DNA of 64,000 nucleotides, from positions 1,054,001 through 1,118,000 of the forward strand of contig BDSL01000005.1 in the NCBI GenBank assembly GCA_003116995.1, read 5' to 3'. Each line of letters starts with the position of its first letter. The stretch's first letter is position 1. The position numbers and the translations under genes are program-made. The DNA comes from Yamagishiella unicocca. Its lineage: Eukaryota > Chlorophyta > Chlorophyceae > Chlamydomonadales > Volvocaceae. The notes under the pieces were generated by a model. It did not search any database. It worked only from the letters and a program-made list of their open reading frames with translations, and was not told the origin of the DNA. This document shows positions 32,960-44,900 of the stretch, in pieces.

Positions 32960-35900
32960 TTGCGATTCAGAATGGTTCGCTACTCGCTGGCGCGGGTTCT
33001 GTCTCTAGAACTCGCGAGCTTGTGTCAGCTCGAACGCCAGCTAAGCGACAGCTTGCGGAACCCACGGTGTGCGTTTGTATCAAGTGGCCTGTTCTCATTA
33101 TTGGGATGTAGGAATAGGAAATGCGCAGGGATTGCTTGTGCCGAAAGTGGTACAAGAGAGCGAAGAGCTCACCAACACGCCTATCGGCAAACACATCGAC
33201 AACATCTGCTTCAACAACAGCTGGTTGCATACCAGAAGCAGGAGCATCTGCAGCAGCTCAGGGAGGCGAGGGAGCACGCTGCTGCTGACGAGGCCGACGC
33301 CGGACTGGGCGATGGGGTAGAAGACAACTGCTTTGCCAGCTTCGTAACCGATGACTTGGAAGCGGCAGGCCTTATGCCGCACCCAGATAAGATTGCAGAG
33401 ACGACTGCGCTTGCCTCAGTGCCCGTGCCACCTGTGGAGTACAAAATGTCCCTGCCCGTCGACGTTCTGTCCAGTAAGTGGCCTTGGGTTATGTGGGTCT
33501 TGGGTTCGAACATCTGTGCTTCCAGGCAACCAATGTGGATTTCGATATTTGGGTTCTGGTTTCAGGCAGCTGATACGGCTTTTGAAATTTGGGTTCGGCC
33601 AATATGCTTTCAGCCAACTAGAGGAACGGGCGGTGGGTACGGCCCAGTACACGAAGCATTAGCGGCCCAAAGGTTGGCAAAATAGGATCTGTTCCTCGGG
33701 AAGATCTCCACGGGTAGCTCAATCTGGGTCGATGCATGGCAATGCTAAGTTGGCACTGCTCCCGATAGCGTCGGTTTTGGTTGAGCCGGGGACGGGCGTG
33801 GACGGTTTGGGAGGGACGCTTTGCATGTTGCTATTGCTGCTTGGCACGCAAGACAAATGAACCCTCCGTCCAGCCCACGAAAAATACATAGCTCCAGGCA
33901 ATGAGCAGGGCTCAGCAGGCCGCTGTTGCTTGACTCATTGGGCAAGCTGTGCCGTGGCGTTTCCACGCAGTCACGACCGATGCCTCGCCTCCGTAAAGAG
34001 CCCATTGAAAATATGGATGTTCGCATCGCTTCACTTGTGTATATTGCCGCATGGCCATAACGAGTGCGTCGCTGCCCTGGTGTGAACCCCCCCCGAATCC
34101 GCAGATGGCAGCATCTCCGCCGCACAGTTCATGGCAGTACGGCAGGCGTGCGCCAAGCACGCGACGCTGCTCAAGGACGGCTCACGGGCGGGCTTCTTCC
34201 TAGGGGACGGTGCGATCAGTTCGGCGCGCGCTGGCGTTCTCTTTGGCAACTTTGAGCCACGAAAAATACCGTTTTGGGACACCTAGCTCTTTCGTTCGTG
34301 TTATGAAAGCCGGGCCGACAGATACCTGCCGGGGTAGGACAGCACGGCTGGTGCGGGTGTGAGACCCTAATCGGATCTTACTTTTGGGGTCTATCGTTGC
34401 GTACCCAAGCAATGCATCATTCCGCTTCCGCTTCCTCGCTTCTACTCCGGCGACAATGTGCGCTCGTCGCGCCTGCGCCTGCTGCCGTACAGGTCCCGGT
34501 GTGGGCAAGGGGCGCCAGATCGCAGCGGCCATCCTGGAGAACTTCGCCAAGGGCCGAACCCGGGTGGGTGGGTGAGTGGGTTTCGGAGGCGGGTGGCTGG
34601 GTGAGTGGGTTTCGGAGGCGGATGGGTGGGTGAGTGGGTTGCGGAGGCGGGTGGCTGGGTGAGTGGGTTTCGGAGGCGGGTGGCTGGGTTGCAGAGAGGT
34701 GTTGGGTCCTGTGTCCAGCTGATGACGCGTCAGCCCCAGTGCATACCTTCCGAAACCGGTTCCAGTCTACCAGGCAAGACAGTTCGGGGCAGAGTGGTAA
34801 AGCTTTGCGGGGAAGTGGGTTCGGCTAGCCTGGAAGCTGGAAGCGGCGCCCGGTCAGCAGGGACGGTGGGGCTGGCAGCTTAGCGGAGATGAACGGAGCC
34901 GTGGCGTGGAGCAAGGCCCCTTGCAGTCTAGCGCGGCCTGGACCAGGGTGCGAATTCACCAATTGGTAGTACACTGGTAGTACACAATGCGTTCCTTCAA
35001 AATGGCAGCTGACCCAGCAAGACAGCCCTCCCGTACACGCCCTCCGTTCGTGTTTTCACCCCCGCCTCCGACCCATGGGGCGGCGCGCGCCAGGCGGTGT
35101 GGCTGTCCGCCTCCGCAGACCTGCTGCACGACGCGCGAAGGGATCTGAAGGACATCGGAGCGCTGCAGTACGACGCCGTGCGGCTGCTGGACCTGCGCAG
35201 TGTCAAGGCGGGGCAGCGGCGGCTGGCGCAGCTGCCAGGTGCGTTCGGAGGTCGGGGGGAATCCGGGCTCCTGGCTCGCGGCCGCTGGTAGAAGCATCCG
35301 GGAGGAGCTCCTCCTCAAGCCGCTCTAGGGTTCTCACATTGCCAGCGCGCTTGTGATTGGGCGGCCCGAGGTGACGAATCTGCGGCAGCTTGGGGACGCT
35401 ATGCTGTGTGGGTTGCCTGGGAGCGGTTCGCCATGCAACGACAAGAGAGAAGAGGGGCAGTGTGGCGCACTGCGGCATCCAGCGGCAGCCAGCTGAAGCA
35501 CTGGCCGCTCCCAAGGGAAGCCCGCTTCGGAAACCCCGATGGGTGTCGTGAGCCCGCATGTTCCTCGCCCCATAACCGATCCCAGGCTGGGACAAGGGCA
35601 TCATCTTCGCCACCTACGATCTGCTTGTATCGGGCGAGGCCGTCTCCGGCAAGCGCCGGGGCAGCAACCTGCTGCGGCTGGGTGAAGACGAGTTCGGTAG
35701 GTGTATCGGTTGTTTTGGGACTGCTGGATGATATATAGGGGTAAGCGGGCGCGCCGTCATATCACCACCGCTGTATTTCCTTGTCTTCCTGTCGCCCTGA
35801 CCCACTGTCCTTGCCGCCTGACCCACTGTCCCTGTATGGTCCCAGGCGATGGCTCGCGCCTGGCGCAGCTGGTGGAGTGGTGCGGCGGAGCCTCCTTCGA

Positions 35901-38900
35901 CGGCCTGCTGGTGCTGGACGAGTGCCACCGGGCCAAGAACTGCATGCCCAAGGCCACGCATACAACCGGCAGGCGGACGGGTACGCAGGAGAGCAAGACG
36001 TCGAGGGTAGGCGCTGGGCCGAGGGGAGGGAGGGGAGAGCTAGTTCAAAGCGAGGAGGGGAGACGATAGGAAAGCTGTACGGCTTCATGGCAGGGGACAA
36101 CAGATGGCAGTAGTGCTTCTTGGCGGACGCGGGTAAAGAGAGCACATGAAGCCAAGGGCCCTTTCACGGGCCCAATCCGCTCGGTGCCCCTCTCACGCCC
36201 CACACTGCTGCCAGCAAAGTATTCTTCCTCTTTCTTCCTTCCTGTCTCACGGCTTCCTCTCTACATACCTCGCCGCCCCTATGACGCCAGGCGGTGATTG
36301 AGCTGCAGCGCCGGTGCCGCAACGCCCGCGTGCTGTACGTCAGCGCTACGGGCGCCACCGAGCCCGGCAACCTCGGCTACCTGGAGCGGCTGGGGCTGTG
36401 GGGCGAGGGCACCGCATACGAAACGAAGCGCGGCTTTGTAGACATGCTCAAGAAGTACGGCGTGCGTAAGTACGCAGCTACCCCCTTTCGTGTTCCCATG
36501 CATCACGTGCTTATTGTGGGTTCCTGCGCCGCTCCTTAGGAGCCATGGAGCTTGTGGCCATGGAGCTCAAGCAGAACGGCTTCTACCTGGCGAGGACCCT
36601 CAGCTACGAGGTGGGGCTGGGGGCGAGCTGCGAGGTGGATGGGGCTGGGGGCGAGCTGCGAGGTGGGGCTGGGGGCGAGCTGCGAGGTGGGGCTGGGGGC
36701 GAGCTGCGAGGTGGGGCTGGGGGCGAGCTGCGAGGTGGGGCTGGGGGCGAGCTGCGAGGTGGGGCTGGGGGCGAGCGGAGGGTGGGAGAGAGGCGCCACA
36801 AAACACAGCAGGCGGGAATACCCAACATCGGGTTACCGCCTCGCGATGGCGTTCGCGTGGGTAGTTGGGCTCCTCCCTTCTCATGTGTGTGCCTCAAAGC
36901 CATGCTGCATACCGTCCCGTGCGTTACGGCTTTCCGATTGTCGAGACGCGCCGCGGACGGCTTCGCCGTCGTTACCCCCTCTTTCGCCTCAGGGAGTTAA
37001 GTTTGACCTGGTGCCCGTGCGCGTTACGGACGACTTCAAGGTGCTGTATGACTCTGCTGCCGCGCTCTGGCAGCAGCTTCTGGATGCGCTGCAAATGAAA
37101 GTCACGGAAATCGAAATGGTTGGTGCTGGAAGGCCGTAGGGGGGCTTGGCGCTGGCGTCCGTATGGGTTTCATTTAACATCATGTACAACAAGCTATGCG
37201 TATGTAAAACATGTGCTGTTTTGCCTTCTTGCTCGTGATCGTGACCGCTGTGTACCCCGTCTGCACCCCGTCCGCAGAGGAAAGAGATGTTGGTGCAGTT
37301 CTACGGCGCCCAGCTGCGCTTCTTTAAGCAGCTGTGCACGGCTGGCAAGGTAGGTGTGCCCCACATCATTACCAGGGTGGCGGGCGGTGGGGACGGCAGC
37401 GGATGAGGTAAGGGGCTGGATTGGACCAGACAATGGCCTCCGCATTCTGGCAGGGCTGACGAAGAAGCCAACATCGTCATTCCAGCTTCAGTTCACTATC
37501 TAAAAGCCGCCTTTTAGGGCCTCGAAAAGTAGCCAGGCCCCCGATGTTTCCAGCTCGAGCTGCTCTTCCCAACCCGACTCCCTTTGCTCCACTTGCTTAT
37601 CACATCGTCCTTTGACCGCGCCACAACCCCTCGTACTGCGGGTCGCCGTATCCGAATCCAGGTGGACGAGATAGAGCGGCTGACTAAGGCCGCGCTGGCC
37701 TAGGACAAGTGCGTCGTCATCGGACTGCAGTCGACCGGTGCGGGTGCCGGGAGGTGTTGCGGGGACCCGCACACGAGCACGAAAGACACCGCGCGGATAC
37801 GCACGCAACGCGCAAATATAATAATCGCTCCCGCATGGGTCTCTTGGACGGACTCAATGCATGCCACCAAGCGCACGAGGACGAACCGAACCACCTTAGT
37901 GCCCTTGCCCGCATGCAAGCGCTGTGCCGCGCGCTCGCGGCCCGAACTGATAGGCTGGTTGCTGTGGCTCGCTCCTACCTGCTGCTGCGCTCCGGGTGCT
38001 GCAGGCGAAGCGCGGACCGCCGCCTACGTGGAGGCGAACGGCGGCGTAGACGCCTTGTTCGAGACGTCCTCATTTGAGGCGTCATCACAGGAGATCCTGC
38101 TGTGCCTTGTAAAAAGATACCTGCCGGACCGCAGCGAGGCGGCGGAGGCGCTGACACTCCAGGCGCGAGAGCTGCGGCTGCCCGGCAACCCCCTGGTGAG
38201 GGTGGGGAGGGGAAAACGAGGAGAAGAGGGGAGAGGAGCTGACAGCTTAGGCCACCTAAAAATCAAATGGCAAGAAAAGTGGCAGCAGTAGTTTAACAAC
38301 GCCTTGCACCCAGCCTTCCCCATCAGGCGCCCTGCATTCCGCACTGCTGCCTTTCTCACCCGCCCTCGCTCCTTGCTTCCCGCATTAAAAAGCCCCTTGG
38401 CGCGTACCCTTTGGGCCTTACGTCTGCAAATCGACCTTTCTCCTCTCATATATCATACCCTAAACTGCCCCGCCCGCCGTCCCTCCCCCGCCTTCCCTTC
38501 TCGCCCCAGGACGACCTGATCGACCGGCTGGGCGGCCCCGACCAGGTCGCCGAGTTGACTGGCCGCACCAAGCGCATGGAGCGGCAGCCGGGGGGCGACT
38601 TCAAGTACGTCCGCCGCAATACGGCCGGCAGCGTGGACACGGTGAGTTGAGGCGCCGGGTGAGTTGAGGCGCCGGGTGAGTTGAGGCGCCGGGTGAGTTG
38701 AGGCGCCGGGTGAGTTGAGGCGCCGGGTGAGTTGAGGTTGGCAGGAGCCGCCGCCGCCAACCCGGGTACTCACAAGCCGTCCCCTTGATCACGACCCGGC
38801 ATTGTATTTTCACACCAAACCCCTCTTTTCATACCGAACTCCTAATCACTGGTTAACCCGACTGCCCCGCACCTGCCCACCCGCTACCCCGGCAATCAGG

Positions 38901-41900
38901 CCAACCTGCACGAGAAGTCCAAGTTCCAGGCGGGGGAGAAGCTGGTGGCCATCATCAGTGACGCGGCATCCACTGGCATCAGCCTGCAGGTAGCGGGACG
39001 GCTGAAGGGGGCCCGCATGAGTGGAGGCTGAATCCAGGGAGGCCGAAGCGAGAGGATTAAAGGGCGGGGGGAGCACCGGCAGGGCAAGGCTAAGGCATAG
39101 GCGCTTTCCTGCCCCACCCCACAACCTCTGAAACAGCAACGCCGCGCCCACACCGCCCCTTGCCAAACCTAAGCGACGCTTTCCCCCAAGCGATAATAAT
39201 TCGTTTGTTCATTGTCGGCGCTTCAGCAGTACCGTGGATGTAAGCGCCGACACGAACACCCGCTTCAGCACACGCACGTACACAATGTGGGCCCCTCCCC
39301 TCCCCGCCCCTCCCCTCCCCGCCCCTCCCCTCCCCGCCCCTCCCCTCCCCGCCCCTCCCGGCCCCGCCCCTCCCCGCCCCGCCCAGGCCGACCGCTCCAA
39401 GCCCAACCAGCGCCAGCGGGTGCACATCACCCTGGAGCTGGCCTGGAGCGCCGACAAGACGGTGCGGCGCGGACAGGAGAGCCACAGAGGAGAACCACAG
39501 AGGAGAGCCGCACGGGGCACCTCCTCTGCACGCAGCTGCTAGCGGCGTTAGCAGGGCATGTTGTCGATCGACCCTCCCCTCCCCCCGCTTGTAGGCTACC
39601 GGCCCAACCCTGAATCCCTGCCGTGCACACCCCCACACCCCCTTCCTCCACCCCTGCAGGTTCAGCAGCTGGGGCGCACGCACCGCTCCAACCAGGTCCA
39701 GCCGCCGCACTACATCATCGTGTCGTCGGACGTTTGCGGCAAGCACCGCTTCGCCAGCGCCGTGGCTGCGCGGCTGATGCAGCTGGGCGCGCTCACGCAG
39801 GGCGATCGCAACTCGGTGTCGGCGGTGGATGTGCTGGCGGGCAGCAACTTCCACACCACGTGGGTCCAGTCCGGTCGCAGTCGGCGGGTTACGGAAAAAC
39901 CTCGTGTGGATTGTGTATGAAGAAAGAAAAAACATTGGGCGGGTGAGGGGTGAGGAAGGCGGAGAGGCCACTGACAGGGCTTGTGGAGCGGATCTCCGAA
40001 AAAAGGGTCAGCGACGTAGTCGCGACGAGTAGGAGACAGGGGCTTGCGGTGTTCGTCGCGGCGCGTTGGGTCATCACTCGCGATATGGCGCGAGCGCATC
40101 AACGGGGCCCCTTGCGGGCAGCGCCCGGATGGTGCTCCTCGCGTCGCTCCCCCTAAGCTTGCTGCTTCTTCTTTGCTGCGCCGCCCCGCTCCGCACCTGT
40201 GACGCAGCTACGGGCCCCGTGCCCTGTCGAAGCTCTACAAGGTGTTCGAAGGCACCTTGTCTACAGACGACCCCATGTCGCCGCTGTACGGCATCACGCC
40301 GGAGTGGCTCCGGAGCCTTCTGGCTGAGCAGGGCGTCCAGCCCAGCTCGCGCACCTGGCGGGCGAAGCGCAATGCGGAAATGGAGGTATGGACATTGGTG
40401 GGCTGTGGGTTCCCACACCTGCAGCAGCCAGGCCCTCGGCCCCCTCCTTGTTTATTGCTTTAAATGAAGTTAAGGGCCCCAGCGCGCGTCCCAGGACCCT
40501 CCGGACGCCGCAGGATAAGGCTAGGACGCGTCAGCATAAGGCTAGGGCCCAGCTGACCACTACCACCAAGGCTGCATCAATCCTCGCAAGCCGGCCTGAT
40601 CCTCTTCCCCCCTGTCTGGCAGGCCTTCATCAGCTCCGCGTCCGATGAGCTGAAGGCCGTCGGGCTGCTGCAGAAAAGCAGCGAGGGAGCGCTGGGAGGA
40701 TTGTTGCAGAGGGAGAGCGGCGAAAGGGCGCTGGCCGGGACGGGGGACATGGTGAAGGAGAAGGGCAGCGAGGTGTGGACGGGGGGCACCGCGCGGAGGG
40801 GTGGACGGGGGGCACCGCGCGGAGGGGTTTCGAGGAAGAGCCGTGGATGCCCGAAAAAAACCGTTTAGAACAGACGTTTTGATATGCATGCTGGAGAACT
40901 GGGTTGGGGATACTAAAGCCGAAGGTCGTAATATGACCTTTGGCGGCTAAGCTAAAGCGGCTACGGCGAGACGACAGGAGGCGAGGACCCCACGCAACGC
41001 ACGGAAACGCTTTGCAGAACCGGTTTTGGGCGCTAGTAGGAGGGGAGGACGAGGGGAATGAGTATCCGCTGAGGAAATGCTATGGACGGGGAGGGATAGG
41101 TGAGGAGATGTCTGTCGGAAGCCACCTCCCACGCTCCGCCCGACGCCCTTGGCTGCACTCGCCTAGGCCTGCCCCCTATAAATGCTTCAAATCGACACTT
41201 CGCCCACCGGTTCATTGGCTAAACGATTTCAATCCCTCTGCTCCAACCCTCTTCTGGTCCGGCAGAGCGGCGCCACTGGCGGTGTGAACCGGCTGTTCAA
41301 CCGGCTGCTGGCTGTCCCCGTGGACATGCAGCACCGCATCTTCGAGTACTTCACAGCGCTGCTGGTGGGTGCGCGAGGTGTGGGTGTGGGTGTGGGTGTG
41401 GGTGTGGGTGTGGGTGTGGGTGTGGGTGTGGGTGTGGGTGTGGGTGTGGGTGTGGGTGTGGGTGTGGGTGTGGGTGTGGGTGTGGGTGTGGGTGTGGGTG
41501 TGGGTGTGGGTGTGGGTGTGGGTGTGGGTGTGGGTGTGGGTGTGGGTGTGGGTGTGGGTGTGGGTGTGGGTGTGGGTGTGGGTGTGGGTGTGGGTGTGGG
41601 CGTGGGTGTGGGCGTGGGTGTGGGTGTGGGTGTGGGTGTGGGTGTGGGTGTGGGTGTGGGTGTGGGTGTGGGTGTGGGTGTGGGTGTGGGTGTGGGTGTG
41701 GGTGTGGGTGTGGGTGTGGGTGTGGGTGTGGGTGTGGGTGTGGGTGTGGGTGTGGGTGTGGGTGTGGGTGTGGGTGTGGGTGTGGGTGTGGGTGTGGGTG
41801 TGGGTGTGGGTGTGGGTGTGGGTGTGGGTGTGGGTGTGGGTGTGGGTGTGGGTGTGGGTGTGGGTGTGGGTGTGGGCGTGGGTGTGGGCGTGGGCGTGGG

Positions 41901-44900
41901 CGTGGGCGTGGGCGTGGGCGTGGGTGTGGGCGTGGGCGTGGGCGTGGGCGTGGGCGTGGGTGTGGGTGTGGGTATGGGTGGGTGGGTGGGTGGGTTGTAG
42001 CCTCGTATGGCGGGAAGGGTCAGGCGCCGTCTGATGGGTGCGCGGCAGGGCTTGCCATGTTGAGCGGCCTGACATCACCCCACGATGCGGCGGTGATGCT
42101 TAGTGAGGACCGCCGATGTGACCAGCCGCGCCAGCCACAGCTTAAGCTCCACAGCTTAAGCTGTCCTGTGCGAATGCGTAAATGGACTGGGGGCCGGGCC
42201 TTATATCGCATGGGTTGCGTCGCGATAGATCACCGGCTTGCTTTGCCCCTCCCCCCCCCCCACGGGTCTCCCTCGAATCCCCCCCCACCCGCGCCCCTCC
42301 TAGGACGCGGAGGTGCTGGAGGCCAAGCGCAAGGGGGAGTACGAGATGGGCATCGTGAGGCCCATGTGCGGCGATATCAAGCTCATGGGGCAGGAGGTGA
42401 GGTGGGAGGAGCACACAGCGCCGAACTGAACGGCGGGCTGGGAATGGGATGGGAACCGACGCTCCACAGCTCATGGCTGATGGCCCCGCCGGGGCCCTCA
42501 GGGACCAGTAACCAATACCGTAACGTCGGCGATCGATACTTCCCATCGAATACCTCCGATACCGATACCGGCGATCGATACCGGCGATCGATACTTCCCG
42601 TCGACACCGACACCGGAACGTCGGCGATCGATACTTCCCGCCATCGAATACCTCCCACCTGCCGGGCCCCAGCCCCCATTCCCTGCCCCGGCATACCGGA
42701 ATCCTGCCTGACATGCACGGCCTGTGTTTCGCTCCCCTCCAACCCCCCCACCGCTGGGCGCCTCCACCCCTCAACCCCGCCTACCATGCGCCAACTGTCC
42801 TGTCCTTTTCGCGTCAACGATTTTTATGCCAACCCCCCAGGTCATCTTCACGGCCCCGGGGAGCGGCATCACCGCCAGTCACTACGAATTCCAAGTGGAC
42901 CGTGGTGCGCCCTGGGAGGAGGCAATGAGGATCTACAACCAGGAGGTCCGTGGCGGTGGGGGATTACAAGTAAAGAACCGGTGGGGGAGGGAGAAACGGG
43001 GGCCGCCAGGCAAAATACTCCACTGACAAACGCGAGATGTGTATGGGTGTGCGGAAGTATAGGCTAGGTGGTGTGCGCTCTTGCTGGTGTGATTTCCTTC
43101 CCTTCCAATGGCTTTATGCCCCGTGTTCCTCCCCCGGAATCCCATCCTGCCGCAGAGGTCTGACGACCCCGGCACGCACACCCACTTTGTGTACAGCGTC
43201 AACCAACAAAACGGCCTGCACCACGTGGCTCTGGTGGGTGTGAGGCAGGGAAATGTCAATGGGGACGGGAACAGAGGCACAACGGTGACATGGCTGGTTT
43301 CGGGGCTGCAAGGCTCGGCTTCACGTGTGCTGAAGGCGGCCTAACCTGGGTCAACCAAAGTATAACAAGGGCCGCACGATGGGAGACGAGTGAAGCTACG
43401 GTCGTCAATGTGTTCACAGGGTGTATGTGTGTATGGGGCTGTCCGTCTCACCCACCATCCCGCGACGCCTCCCCTCCCCTCCCATCTTTTCACATTTCTC
43501 CTATGTCATGTCATGTCATGTCGTGTCCACTAATTGTACGCTCACCACCTTCCCTCCACGTGCGTGGCGCTCCTCCCAGGCGATCGAGCGCAACGAGCGG
43601 GGCCGCAAAATGCTCGGAAACCGCACGGCCCAACCCCAGTACTTCCGGCTCATCCGCCCGGCCACCGGATACGGGTCCGAAGACGTGGGTATGGAGGTGA
43701 GAAAGCAGGGAGGGGAGAGAGGAGGGGCTGGGCTGCTTTATCGCGTTTAGGGGCGTTGCGGGCTGCAAGGGCGCGGTTTGCCTGGATGGGACCTGTGGGG
43801 CCAGTTGCTATGTAACCCGTAGGGACTACCCACCAACGGCTGACCATCCTGGTCTGGCCTTGATTTGCTTAAACTCTCCCCCGCGCTCTTTCCGCTCTCT
43901 TTCCGCCCTTTCCGCTCTTTCCGCGCTCTTTCCGCTCTTTCCTCTTCAACTCTCCCTCGCGCTCGCTCCGCTCTTTCCGCCCTTCCCACAGAAGTTCAAC
44001 AAAAAGTTCCATGACATATCGGAGGAGCAGTTTCGGGGCGGCTGGCTCGAGACGCTATGGCGCGACGAGTTCGACCGCAACAAGTGAGCACAAAGAGAGC
44101 CGCAGGGGTCGCGGGGGACACCGAACAACCGACGGACCCGCAGCTGGCAACCGCAGCTCATGAGCTGCACCACTTACCTCCCTGCACAAGCCAAACCCTG
44201 CCCCTCACATCCACCTCCCTGCACAGGCCAAACCCTGCCCCTCACATCCACCTCCCTGCACAGGCCAAACCCTGCCCCTCACGCCCGCCCCCTAATCCGC
44301 CTACTGCCGCAGGGCCCTTCGGCAGCAGCGTCTGCACCTCATTTCTGGGTCGCTGCTGCCGCTGCTGCCCTCCCTGGACGAGATCATGGGCTCCACCGGG
44401 CGCCGGTGAGGTGCCGCGGCGGCTGCCCTTGGGGATTCGGGCTCCGAGACCAAGGATTTTGGTCTATTTCCAGTGGAAACAGACGGGGAAAAAGGCGGGG
44501 GAAAAGAACGGGCCGAAGGCTCCAGCGGGTGGGTGCGGAACCCACTCCTCTGCCCCTCTCCGCTGCCCCCTCACCCCTGTCTGTGGCGCAGACGCCCGTT
44601 CAAGGTGATGCGTGTGCCCACCTCGGATGGCCGGATGCCCGTGGTGGGCATCTACGTAGAGTCGCACCGGGTTGCTGACGTGTTGTGGCGCATTCTGCAC
44701 CTGCCGCCGTACAAGGCATCTTTTCGGCTGCTCGCCGAAGACGGCGCGCAGCAGGCGCCAGGCAGAGGCGCTGGCGACGACCAGGGCGGTGGCAGACGCG
44801 GCGACAGTGATGACCCTGATGACTCCGACGTTAGCGGCAGCAGCGAGGACGAGGAGGCTGCGCCGCGACGGCGCGGCAACACAGCAGCCAGGCGGCAGGC

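Noticed and set aside
41375..41985. Telomeric or interstitial telomere repeat
   Set aside because: The unit is GTGGGT, whereas green-algal telomeres are TTTTAGGG or TTTAGGG; it also sits inside an intron.
41182..42078. Long ORFs on both strands encoding VGVG, VWVW or THTH repeats
   Set aside because: They are translations of the hexanucleotide intronic satellite; the SBNO exon 41266-41364 is real only up to the donor.
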